Origin: Hoylesella saccharolytica JCM 17484
GTDB lineage: Bacteria; Bacteroidota; Bacteroidia; Bacteroidales; Bacteroidaceae
Length of the DNA stretch: 64,000 bases
Reading direction: 5' to 3'
NCBI RefSeq assembly: GCF_000614205.1
Contig: NZ_BAKN01000002.1
Location: forward strand, 62,001-126,000
Part shown: one piece after another, positions 47,543 through 56,176 of the stretch
Position numbering within the stretch: position 1 is the stretch's first letter
Layout: every line of letters starts with the position of its first letter
Translations under genes and position numbers: made by a program
Notes under the pieces: model-generated
What the model was told of the DNA's origin: nothing
Database searches by the model: none
What the model saw: the letters and a program-made list of their open reading frames with translations, nothing else

Positions 47543-48217
47543 ATGGATACAAAAAATTTAATCTTTATGGCGATCGTTGTGATCGCAGGTCTTGTAATCA
47601 GCATGCTTTATTCACGCTTCGTGAAGAAAAAAGGGCTGGAGTTGTCTGCTGCCGAAAGTGCTTCGCAAAACTTCAGTAAGGAAGAAATCGACATACTGAT
47701 AAACAGTGATTTCGGCCGTTGCAAAGAACATCTGAAAGGGCAGGAGATATTGGCTGCCAACTATGTTTACCATATTCCAACGGCGAAAGATCAGATGAAA
47801 ACGGCTGCTTGGGATGTGTTGAAGAGTATTTTGACGTTGGGAACGGTGAAGTTTACTACCGTTCAGGTGCCGGTACCTTTGGTTTTGACCGACGACGGAT
47901 TGCATCTTTTTCAGCTGGATGCTGAAGAAAAGGTGAAAGATCATTTCCTTTTTGGCAACGAAAGATTGGCAGAGGCAACCATAAAAGAAGTTCCCGACAC
48001 CGTTGCACCTAAGGAATTGGGCAACAGTGCACGCTTCTACGAACTGTCGATACCCACAGATAGCGGTGTAAAAACACTTGAGTTGTGCTCTATTTTGTAC
48101 CCCACACGAAACACATTCTTGGCTTATTCGTACCACAGACGTGTGTTGGCATTTGCTGCCGGCAAAAAGTTCTTCAAGGTTTTGGGCGAAAAATACCCCA
48201 ACTTGAACATGGCATAA
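47543..48217 (+). CDS. Membrane-anchored protein of unknown function, possible PH-like fold
   Basis: 224-aa protein with one N-terminal membrane segment (about 5-23, NLIFMAIVVIAGLVISMLYS), a basic stretch and then a soluble, presumably cytoplasmic domain. The beta-rich middle (VPVPLVLTDDGLHLFQLDAEEKVKDHFLFGNERLAEATIKEV) recalls bacterial PH-like domains that begin with 'TDxGLxL', but this is a weak resemblance. Paired with the gene three bases upstream. Not recognised further. Confidence 0.65.
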   Translation: MDTKNLIFMAIVVIAGLVISMLYSRFVKKKGLELSAAESASQNFSKEEIDILINSDFGRCKEHLKGQEILAANYVYHIPTAKDQMKTAAWDVLKSILTLGTVKFTTVQVPVPLVLTDDGLHLFQLDAEEKVKDHFLFGNERLAEATIKEVPDTVAPKELGNSARFYELSIPTDSGVKTLELCSILYPTRNTFLAYSYHRRVLAFAAGKKFFKVLGEKYPNLNMA

Positions 48218-48238
48218 GCGCCGCTTATCATACATACT

Positions 48239-48272
48239 GCCCCGCCATCTCTAAAAGATGTCGGGGCTTTTT
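48239..48272. terminator. Intrinsic terminator after the unknown pair
   Basis: Stem GCCCCGCCATCT / AGATGTCGGGGC with one mismatch, a CTAAA loop and a T5 run. It lies 22 bases after the plus-strand stop. Confidence 0.88.
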
Positions 48273-48374
48273 GCTTTTTTCTAATACTGAATAAGGGTAA
48301 TTGCAAATGCTACTGATGCGTTTCGGGGTGTACATTTTTACGCCGCAGAGACGGTAAGAGATATCCGGAGCAGG

Positions 48375-49247
48375 TTATTGAACATTGCGCAACTTGGCTC
48401 TGAACTCTTTGGGCGACTTGCCCACATACTGCTTAAAGTATTTACCGAATGGCGATTGGGTGGGAAAACTCAACGTTGTAGCAATCTCTTTAACCGACAT
48501 ATCGGTGTATTGCAACAGCTGTCGGGCTTCTGAAATCACGATATCAATAATCCATTGCAGGGCCGGTTTGCCCGTTTTCTCTTTGACAAGGCTCGACAGA
48601 TAGGCAGGCGTTATACAGAGTTGTTCAGCATAATAGGCCACCTCGCGATGTTTACGAAAGTTATGATACACGTTAACGATAAACTCTTGTACAATCTTAT
48701 CGGTTCTGTCCCAATCGCCAACAAGCAGTCGATGACTTTGTAAATAGAAGTTGATAACCTCATAAGCCAGCGTGTTGCACATCGAAATAATCAGTTCGCG
48801 CAATACAATAAGGTATTGTTCGCTCGCTTCTGTGACACTTTCTACTTCTATCCGATGAATTAAATTCTGCATCATGGTGTGCAAAGTTTCGTACTGACTG
48901 ACCGTAAGCGACATATAAGGATGATCTGCAAAGTAAAGTGCTGAGCGTATATCCATTACTTTGTTAACCATAGACATCATAAAATCGTAGTCTACATAAA
49001 TGATAATGCCTGCCAAATCAGTGCTGACATGACTGATTTTAGCATAAAGCGAGGGAGGCAAAAAGAAAACATCGCCCTTGCTGATGTGATAAACCACATC
49101 ATCAATATCAACCGTAACGCTGCCCTGGGTACATAACGCAAAGGCTATAATATTGTTGATGGGGATGACGGTACTCTCTGAAAGACCGTTTAAAAGTGCC
49201 GAATCAAACTGCTGACACTCAAAGGGGAGTTGAAGTTTGTTTATCAT
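48375..49247 (-). CDS. AraC-family transcriptional regulator
   Basis: 290-aa regulator. The N-terminal half is a cupin-like sensing domain (INNIIAFALCTQGSVTVDIDD, VYHISKGDVFFLPPSLYAKI). The C-terminal 100 residues are an AraC helix-turn-helix pair (EVAYYAEQLCITPAYLSSLVKEKTGKPALQWI; MSVKEIATTLSFPTQSPFGKYFKQYVGKSPKEFR). It is divergent from an RND efflux operon, so it probably controls it. A palindrome overlaps its own -7 box, which suggests autoregulation. The effector is unknown. Confidence 0.92.
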   Translation of the reverse strand: MINKLQLPFECQQFDSALLNGLSESTVIPINNIIAFALCTQGSVTVDIDDVVYHISKGDVFFLPPSLYAKISHVSTDLAGIIIYVDYDFMMSMVNKVMDIRSALYFADHPYMSLTVSQYETLHTMMQNLIHRIEVESVTEASEQYLIVLRELIISMCNTLAYEVINFYLQSHRLLVGDWDRTDKIVQEFIVNVYHNFRKHREVAYYAEQLCITPAYLSSLVKEKTGKPALQWIIDIVISEARQLLQYTDMSVKEIATTLSFPTQSPFGKYFKQYVGKSPKEFRAKLRNVQ

Positions 49248-49266
49248 TTCGCTACTACTTTTTCTG

Positions 49267-49391
49267 CAAATTTACCAATTTAAGAACCAGATTGAGTTCT
49301 TTTTTCTCATCTTTTCTACTCAAATCCATAAAATTGACCAATTTAAATGAAGTATTGACCTTGTTTGAAAAACCATCGGATAGTAATTTTG
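49267..49391. promoter_or_regulatory. Divergent AraC/efflux control region
   Basis: Two near-identical 16-mers, AAATTTACCAATTTAA (49268-49283) and AAATTGACCAATTTAA (49331-49346), lie 63 bases apart (six helical turns). The second contains the palindrome AAATTG-AC-CAATTT. The minus-strand -7 box of the regulator (TAAATTTG, 49267-49274) overlaps the first copy. For the efflux genes, TTTG (49364-49367) and TAATTTTG (49384-49391) form a promoter with 16-base spacing, about 200 bases before the first start. The second 16-mer ends 17 bases before that TTTG, a fitting position for activation. Confidence 0.6.
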
Positions 49392-49588
49392 CATCGAAAA
49401 TAAAGCAGGCATAAAAGAATAAAATGTATATCAGAATAACATCGGAAGGCAGGGTGGCGACGCAATTAGGTGGTCGCAACCCAATGCCTGCCGATACAGA
49501 GAGCGTAAAAATAAGGTAATTTATAAACTTAGCATAATGTTTAAAAAACGGATTTCTCCTTGTTAAAGGAAGTCCTAAATTAAAAAAT

Positions 49589-50605
49589 ATGAAGATAAAA
49601 TATGTAGCGGCATTGATGAGTATAACTCTCGTTGCCGGATGTTCAAGTAAGAAAGAAGAGAATAAAGTAGATCCCGTTGCTGTAAAAACAATATCTGTAA
49701 AAGCCGGAGGCGAAGGCGGTACACGCACATATGTGGGAACAATACAAGAGAGTTATGGCTCTACATTGAGTTTTGCCACACTCGGAACAGTGTCGTCAGT
49801 ATTCGTAAACGAAGGACAGGCGGTACGCAAAGGACAGCTTTTAGCTGTGCTGGACAACACCTCTGCGAAGAGCGCACACGATATGACAATGTCTACTTTG
49901 GCACAAGCACGCGATGCTTTTAAGCGTTTAGACCAGCTATATAAGAAAGGTAGTCTGCCCGAAATCAAGTTTGTCGATGTGCAAACTAAGTTGGCTGAGG
50001 CCGAAGCGGCAGAGCGAATAGCTCGCAAAACTTTGCAAAATTGTGAACTACGGGCACCATTTGACGGTTTTATATCAAGCAGAACGGTAGACGCGGGCAA
50101 TAATATGGCGCCCGGAATGAGCTGTTTTAAATTGGTGAAGCTGGATAAAATCGAGATGAAAATAGCTGTTCCGGAGAACGAAATAGCTGCTATTGCTAAG
50201 GGACAGACCGTTCCTTTCACCGTGTCGGCATTGAATGGACGCCGCTTTGAAGGTAAAGTTACCGAGAAAGGGATACAAGCTAACATCCTCAGTCATACGT
50301 ATGACGTGATTGTTGGTTTATCCAATGCCGATCATGCGTTGCTTCCGGGTATGGTATGCAGCGCACAAATCACCACTGCCGGCACATCAAACGCCATCGT
50401 TATACCGCAAGAAGCGGTGCTCACCGATGGCAATAAACCCTTTGTTTGGGTAATAAAGAACGGCAAAGCACATCGCCGTAACATCACGCAAAGTGGCATT
50501 TGTGAGCAGGGAGTGGTAGTAAACGACGGCTTAACTACGGACGAACAGGTTATCGTCAGTGGTCAAAACAAGGTTAGCGAAGGGTCAACGGTAAAGATAC
50601 AGTAA
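49589..50605 (+). CDS. RND efflux membrane-fusion lipoprotein
   Basis: 338-aa periplasmic adaptor that links the inner-membrane pump to the outer-membrane channel. Lipobox LVAGC (Cys18). Family features: lipoyl/barrel-sandwich halves (TLGTVSSVFVNEGQAVRKGQLLAVLDN and LRAPFDGFISSRTVDAGNNMAPG), a short helical hairpin between them, and a beta-barrel (KIEMKIAVPENEIAAIAKGQ). First gene of a three-gene efflux operon; the pump gene starts two bases after its stop. Confidence 0.94.
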   Translation: MKIKYVAALMSITLVAGCSSKKEENKVDPVAVKTISVKAGGEGGTRTYVGTIQESYGSTLSFATLGTVSSVFVNEGQAVRKGQLLAVLDNTSAKSAHDMTMSTLAQARDAFKRLDQLYKKGSLPEIKFVDVQTKLAEAEAAERIARKTLQNCELRAPFDGFISSRTVDAGNNMAPGMSCFKLVKLDKIEMKIAVPENEIAAIAKGQTVPFTVSALNGRRFEGKVTEKGIQANILSHTYDVIVGLSNADHALLPGMVCSAQITTAGTSNAIVIPQEAVLTDGNKPFVWVIKNGKAHRRNITQSGICEQGVVVNDGLTTDEQVIVSGQNKVSEGSTVKIQ

Positions 50606-50607
50606 AG

Positions 50608-53600
50608 ATGACAACACGAAAAAGAAACATAATAGAGAGCGTAATGCACTATAACAGCATTATGCTTTTATTGATGGTGGTGCTCATCGCCTTTGGTGCT
50701 GTGGCCTTAATCAATATGCCCAAGAACGAGTTTCCATCGTTTACAATTCGTCAAGGCGTTGTGGCTGCGGTGTATCCGGGTGCCACTTCGTTAGAGATAG
50801 AAGAACAAGTAACCAAGCCTTTGGAAACTTTTTTGTGGAGTTTTAAGGAAATTAAGAAGGAGAAAACACGTTCGCAAACCAAAGATGGCATTGTATACGT
50901 GTTCGTTGAGCTGAACGATGATGTCAGCAATAAAGACGAATTTTGGAGCAAATTCAAGATAAAGCTGCAGCAATTTAAACTTACATTGCCGCAGGGAGTT
51001 TTGGCTTTGATTGCCAACGACGACTTCGGCGATACGTCGGCAATGCTTGTTACGCTCGAAAGTAACGACAAAACGTATCGCGAACTGCACCAGTACATGA
51101 TGTCGTTGAAAGACCGTCTGCGTACCATTCCTGAATTAGCAAACCTCAGAGTAAGTGGAGAACAAGACGAACAGATAGGCGTTTACATTGACCGCGACAA
51201 GCTTTCAGACTATGGAATCAATTCTGCTACGCTTCTAAGCAGTCTTTCTGGACAGGGAATGACCCTTATGAGCGGCTCGGTAGATGATGGAAAGACGGTT
51301 CGCCCCATACATCTTCGCTCAAATATGACCACCGAAAACGATGTGGCCAACCAGATTGTGTACTCTGATTTGAAAGGAAATGTCATTCGTTTGCGCGACA
51401 TTGCACAAATCAAACGTGAATATCCCGACGCCGATAAATACGTAACCAACAACGGACGCAAATGTATTGTGCTGTCGGTAGAGATGAATGAGGGTAGTAA
51501 CATTGTGCAATTCGGTGACAAAGTGAAAGCCATTATCGCCGATTTTCAAAAAACACTGCCAGCAGATGTATCTATTTATACCATCACCGACCAAAGTGAT
51601 GTGGTCAATACATCGGTGGTAGACTTCCTTAAAGAACTGCTCATTGCCATCGTTTCGGTGGTTATCGTCATCATGTTGCTGCTTCCTATGCGGGTGGCAA
51701 GCGTGGCTGCGAGCACCATTCCCATTACTATCTTTATCACACTGGGACTTTTTTATGCCCTCGGCATAGAGCTCAACACCGTTACTTTGGCATCGCTCAT
51801 CGTGGCATTGGGTATGATTGTGGATAACTCGATTGTGATTATCGACTCTTATATCGAAAAAATCGACGAGGGAATGAGCCGTTGGCACGCTGCAACTTAC
51901 TCTGCAAAAGAGTTCTTTAGCTCTATTTTCAGCGCCACGTTAGCCATTTCCATCACTTTCTTTCCACTTCTTCTCACGATGAAAGGAATGATGAAAGACT
52001 TCGTAAAATGGTTTCCGCTGGGCATAACGGTGGTATTAGCCGCCTCACTTTTGGTGGCTGTGCTGGTTGTTCCTTGGTTACAGTACACCTTTATAAAGAA
52101 AGGTTTGAAGAAGAAAGACGATGACCGCCAGGCCCGAAAAACGTTTTTAGACATCGTTCAGAGCTATTACGACCGCGTGATAACCCGGTGTTTTGCTCAT
52201 CCCTTCTATACTTTGGGCATCGGTGTAGCATCAATTGTGGTGGGAGCGTTGCTCTTCGCCGCACTACCGCAAAAGTTAATGCCTCGCGCAGAACGCAATC
52301 AGTTTGCCGTAGAGATGTATCTTCCACAAGGAACAGCCATCGAAAAGACTGCAGAAATAGCCGACAGCCTGCGCAATATGATGCAACGCGACGAGCGAAT
52401 TGTCAACATTACCACTTTCTACGGCAGTTCGTCGCCCCGTTTCCAAACATCTTATGCCCCACAATTGGGCGGCAGCAATTATGCACAATTTATTATCAAC
52501 ACTGCCGGAAACAAAGCTACCGAAGATTTGGTAGACGAGTTTACAGAGCAATATACAAATTATTTCAGTGATGCGCAGGTACGTATCAAACAATTAGATT
52601 ATAGCGATGCGCAGTCGCCGGTTGAGATTCGGTTCAGCGGAGACAACTTGGATAAAATCCACGAAGCCGTAGACAGCGCTATGAAAATTATGCGCACCAT
52701 GCCCGAACTGCTATTGGTTCGCAGCACATTCGACGGTACAACCAGCGGTTTAAACGTTGCAATAGATGATTACGAGGCTGGTCGCTTGGGCATTAACAAG
52801 AGCGTTCTCTCGCTCAATCTTGCCACACGGTTTGGTCAGGGCGTACCCCTCACCACCGTTTGGGAGGGCGATTACCCCGTTAAAGTGATGCTGAAAGACA
52901 GTCATTCGGGCCAACAAACGGTGCAAGACCTTAACAATGCCACTGTAAGCGGCCTTATCCCGGGCGTTAATGTACCGTTACGTCAGGTGGCAAAGGTATC
53001 ACCCGACTGGACTTATACATCCATTCACCATCGCAACGGCATACGTTCGATGTCGGTTTTTGCCGATACCAAACGTGGCTTAAACCTCAATAAGGTAACT
53101 GATAAGGTGCTCGATACGGTATCCGAAATCAAACTGCCGGAAGGCGTAACCATGTCGGTAGGAGGACAAAGAGAAAGAGACCTCGAGACAGGACCGCAGA
53201 TTTACAGTGGTCTGGCTATATCCATTATCGTTATTTTCGCCATCTTGTTGTTCCACTTCAAAGACATTCGGATGTCTGTTCTCATTATGATTTCGCTACT
53301 GTTCTCGCTCTTGGGTGCTGCGTTAGGTGTGCTTATTATGGGTCAGGAAGTAGGAATAACGGGTATTTTAGGTATTATTTCGCTGATGGGAATTATTGTT
53401 CGTAACGGTATTATCATGATAGATTACGCCGAAGAACTGCGCGTAAAACATCGCCTTTCGGCCAAACGAGCTGCCTTACAAGCTGCGCAACGACGCATGC
53501 GACCCATTTTCCTTACCAGTGCAGCCGCCTCTATGGGCGTTATTCCTATGGTTATTGCCAACACACCAATGTGGGGACCGATGGGAGTAGTGGTTTGTTT

Positions 53601-53730
53601 CGGTACAATGATTTCGTTTTTATTCATCATTACGATGATACCCATCGGCTATTGGATGATTTTCAGAATTGAAGACCGACATCGAACGCTACACATGCAA
53701 CCACAGCAGGAGGGTTTGGCACAATCGTAA
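50608..53730 (+). CDS. RND-type efflux pump, AcrB/MexF-like
   Basis: 1040-aa inner-membrane pump that exports drugs or other toxic compounds with proton energy. Twelve membrane helices are expected; the first is NSIMLLLMVVLIAFGAVALI. The proton-relay region in helix 4 reads VALGMIVDNSIVIID, with the first conserved Asp present and the second position Asn. Other RND features: YPGATSLEIEEQVTKPLE, GLFYALGIELNTVTLASL, GITGILGIISLMGIIVRNGI and RMRPIFLTSAAASMGVIPM. Substrates cannot be predicted. Confidence 0.95.
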   Translation: MTTRKRNIIESVMHYNSIMLLLMVVLIAFGAVALINMPKNEFPSFTIRQGVVAAVYPGATSLEIEEQVTKPLETFLWSFKEIKKEKTRSQTKDGIVYVFVELNDDVSNKDEFWSKFKIKLQQFKLTLPQGVLALIANDDFGDTSAMLVTLESNDKTYRELHQYMMSLKDRLRTIPELANLRVSGEQDEQIGVYIDRDKLSDYGINSATLLSSLSGQGMTLMSGSVDDGKTVRPIHLRSNMTTENDVANQIVYSDLKGNVIRLRDIAQIKREYPDADKYVTNNGRKCIVLSVEMNEGSNIVQFGDKVKAIIADFQKTLPADVSIYTITDQSDVVNTSVVDFLKELLIAIVSVVIVIMLLLPMRVASVAASTIPITIFITLGLFYALGIELNTVTLASLIVALGMIVDNSIVIIDSYIEKIDEGMSRWHAATYSAKEFFSSIFSATLAISITFFPLLLTMKGMMKDFVKWFPLGITVVLAASLLVAVLVVPWLQYTFIKKGLKKKDDDRQARKTFLDIVQSYYDRVITRCFAHPFYTLGIGVASIVVGALLFAALPQKLMPRAERNQFAVEMYLPQGTAIEKTAEIADSLRNMMQRDERIVNITTFYGSSSPRFQTSYAPQLGGSNYAQFIINTAGNKATEDLVDEFTEQYTNYFSDAQVRIKQLDYSDAQSPVEIRFSGDNLDKIHEAVDSAMKIMRTMPELLLVRSTFDGTTSGLNVAIDDYEAGRLGINKSVLSLNLATRFGQGVPLTTVWEGDYPVKVMLKDSHSGQQTVQDLNNATVSGLIPGVNVPLRQVAKVSPDWTYTSIHHRNGIRSMSVFADTKRGLNLNKVTDKVLDTVSEIKLPEGVTMSVGGQRERDLETGPQIYSGLAISIIVIFAILLFHFKDIRMSVLIMISLLFSLLGAALGVLIMGQEVGITGILGIISLMGIIVRNGIIMIDYAEELRVKHRLSAKRAALQAAQRRMRPIFLTSAAASMGVIPMVIANTPMWGPMGVVVCFGTMISFLFIITMIPIGYWMIFRIEDRHRTLHMQPQQEGLAQS

Positions 53731-53807
53731 CAGCCTGTCCGTTCAATTAAAGTAACACCCGAAAGGGGCTCAAAACCTCTCAGGAAAACTATAAAATAGA
53801 TTGACTT

Positions 53808-55181
53808 ATGAACTTAAAAACATATAAATATATACTCCTTGCGTTTGCGGTGGGGCTCTTCCGACCCCTCGCTTCGCAGGCTCAAAAGGTCTATACACTG
53901 CAACAATGCAGAGCATTGGCCAAAGAAAACAACATCAAAGTGCGTCGCAGCCGACTCGAAATACAATCGGCCAAAGAGCAACAAAAGGAGGCTTGGGCCA
54001 AATATTTTCCAACAATAACAGCCAACGGCACGTATTTCATTGCCCCTGATTACCTTTTACAACAAGAGGTTTCTATGTCTCCAGAGGTGCAACAAAAACT
54101 TGCAGGTATCGTTCACAGCTTAGGTTTGCCCCCTGCCGTGCTGGCATCGCTACCCACTACTTACACCATAGAAGCGATTAAACACGGAACGTTGGTGTCG
54201 CTGATGGCAATGGAGCCCATTTATGCAGGTGGACGAATTGTCAATGCCAATAAATTGGCTAAGGTTCAAACCGAAGTTAAAGAGCTGATGTTAAGTCAGT
54301 CGGCAGACGATGTAAGCCAAACCACCGAACTGTATTACAACCAATTGCTTTCGCTTTACGAACAACAAAAAACGCTTGATGCAGCCGAGAAGCAGCTTAC
54401 AAGTATCTTTAACGATGCCACAAACGCTTACGAGGCGGGCATTGCTAACAAAAACGACATTCTGAGCGTACAACTCAAGCAGAACGACATCGCCATTAAC
54501 CGCCTCAAATTGCAAAACGGCATCACGCTGAGCAAGCTGGTACTGGCCCAATACATGGGTAAGGCGGGCGAAGACATTGATATCGACCGCACACTAACCA
54601 CACATCTGCCGGCCCCCTCAACGTATGCCATGTCGCATGCAACGGCCTTAGAAAACCGCATTGAAACCCAATTGCTCGACAAAAAGGTTGAAGCGCAACG
54701 ACTGCTTACCAAAGTAAAGCAGGGCGAAATGCTGCCTACACTTGCTGTTGGCGTTACGGGGATGTACCAAGATTTGAGCAACAAGGGGCGGTTTAACGCC
54801 GTTGGCATGGCCACACTCAGTCTACCCATCAGCAATTGGTGGAGCAATCGCGGCTTGAAACGGCAAAAAATAGCCCAACAAATAGCGATGGAAGAGAAAG
54901 AAGACAGCAGGCAGTTGCTGCTCATTCAGATGCAAAGTGCTTACAACAACCTCGAAACCGCGTACAAACAGATACAGTTAGCTCGCAAGAGCATGGAGCA
55001 GTCGGCCGAGAATTTACGAATCAACGAAGATTATTATCAAGCCGGAACAGGCACAATGACCAATCTGCTGGATGCGCAAACACGCGATCAGCAGGCTCGC
55101 AACCAATATACAGAAGCTGTAACAAACTATCTGAACTGCCGCACCGCCTATCTCATCGCAACGGGAAGAGGCAGCGAGTAG
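53808..55181 (+). CDS. TolC-family outer-membrane efflux channel
   Basis: 457-aa protein with a signal peptide (about 1-25, ending ASQAQ). Two repeats of long coiled-coil helices are typical of TolC/OprM: VYTLQQCRALAKENNIKVRRSRLEIQ and LYYNQLLSLYEQQKTLDAAEKQL in the first half, MQSAYNNLETAYKQIQLARKSMEQSAENLRI in the second. DYYQAGTGTMTNLLDAQT is the characteristic family end region. It completes the tripartite pump; a 77-base gap separates it from the pump gene. Confidence 0.94.
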   Translation: MNLKTYKYILLAFAVGLFRPLASQAQKVYTLQQCRALAKENNIKVRRSRLEIQSAKEQQKEAWAKYFPTITANGTYFIAPDYLLQQEVSMSPEVQQKLAGIVHSLGLPPAVLASLPTTYTIEAIKHGTLVSLMAMEPIYAGGRIVNANKLAKVQTEVKELMLSQSADDVSQTTELYYNQLLSLYEQQKTLDAAEKQLTSIFNDATNAYEAGIANKNDILSVQLKQNDIAINRLKLQNGITLSKLVLAQYMGKAGEDIDIDRTLTTHLPAPSTYAMSHATALENRIETQLLDKKVEAQRLLTKVKQGEMLPTLAVGVTGMYQDLSNKGRFNAVGMATLSLPISNWWSNRGLKRQKIAQQIAMEEKEDSRQLLLIQMQSAYNNLETAYKQIQLARKSMEQSAENLRINEDYYQAGTGTMTNLLDAQTRDQQARNQYTEAVTNYLNCRTAYLIATGRGSE

Positions 55182-55342
55182 GTATCTGCGGGGTAACTAA
55201 CAAATTGCTTTAAAACAGCAAATAAAACCCCTTAAAACATCAGATGTTTAGCTTGTAATAGCCGATAGTTTTCTTAAAAATAAAGAATTGTACAATTATT
55301 AGATATCTCTCTCTCAATTTATATATAAAAAATGTGTTTGTT

Positions 55343-55398
55343 GCCCTATGTCAGCGCATCCGGTTTCTCACCTAATGCCTGGTCATAGGGCGTTTTTT
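55343..55398 (+). terminator. Possible terminator of the efflux operon
   Basis: Inverted repeat GCCCTATG / CATAGGGC with a 33-base loop followed by a T6 run, 162 bases past the channel gene. The large loop makes this a moderate call; it may also end a small RNA. Confidence 0.5.
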
Positions 55399-55431
55399 AT
55401 TACCACCTATACCTACCACACTTTACCCCAT

Positions 55432-55859
55432 CTACTTACAAATCGTAACTTTTCGCATTGTCAAGAAATCGGAAACAACCTCGCGAGAGTGTCAACGAAA
55501 TCATCCAACTTGTTCTTGGTTCGTAAAAACGAAAGGATTTTACGATTGCGTATGTTATTGATAATGAGCAATTTGCAAATTTACAAATAGATTTTACGCA
55601 TTATTTACCCCTCCGCAACGCCCTAAAATGGTGTTTTTCGGAGTGCAAAAGCATAGGTTTTACCCTCCAAAAGATGATGTTTGGCACGCCAAAAGCATAG
55701 CTTTTGTAATTCAAAACCTATACTTTGGGATTTTCAATGCTCATTTTTGACCAAATAAACGAAAGTTTTTCTCTAAATTGAGAAAGTGATTTGTAACGAA
55801 AAAAGAAAACCAAAAGTGTTCTCAAACGTTAAAAAAATTACGATTTGAAAGCAACTTAA
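55432..55859. repeat. Dispersed non-coding repeat, copy C
   Basis: Counterpart of copy B at 46340-46767 with a constant offset, including its internal array. By eye the two are clearly related but not identical, so they are not recent duplicates. Confidence 0.85.
55625..55749. repeat. 22-bp-period array with AAAA/TTTT arms, copy C
   Basis: Units start at 55625, 55647, 55669, 55691, 55713 and 55735, exactly 22 bp apart: AAAATGGTGTTTTT, AAAAGCATAGGTTTT, AAAAGATGATGTTT, AAAAGCATAGCTTTT, AAAACCTATACTTT and CAATGCTCATTTTTG. Same module order as copy B. Confidence 0.9.
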
Positions 55860-56036
55860 AAGGTAAAAGGGCGGAAAAGTGAAAGGGCAAGTTGAAACGT
55901 ATAAAGGTGAAAAAGTGGAAAGGTGAAAGGGTATTTTGGATGAAGGATGAAAGAATAAGGATGAAAGATTATGTGCTTTTCTGTCTCCTGCCACCTACTT
56001 TTACCTACTTTGCCCTACCTCACCTACCTAAGTAAA

Positions 56037-56150
56037 AGTGAAAAGGTTAAAAGGTGAAAGGGTGAAAAAATAGCTAACGCCCTTGCATTGTTATCTCATA
56101 TTGTGGCGGCTGCATTTTTTCACCCTTTCACCTTTTTACCTTTTCACCCT
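56037..56150. repeat. Long imperfect inverted repeat
   Basis: Arms 56037-56072 and 56115-56150 are complementary over about 36 bases with a few mismatches (core GGTGAAAGGGTGAAAAAAT / ATTTTTTCACCCTTTCACC). The 42-base loop includes GCTAACGCCC. It lies just past the stop of the esterase gene and could be a bidirectional terminator for the convergent genes. Confidence 0.75.
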
Positions 56151-56176
56151 TATGGGCAGGTGGTATTCCTCCTTTT

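Larger units (their letters stand above)
55182..56036. other. Long convergent intergenic region with repeats
   Basis: No gene. It contains a possible terminator (55343-55398), the dispersed repeat copy C with its array, and purine-rich GGTGAAAAGG-like runs (about 55860-55930). A long inverted repeat (56037-56150) lies at the right-hand end. Confidence 0.7.
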
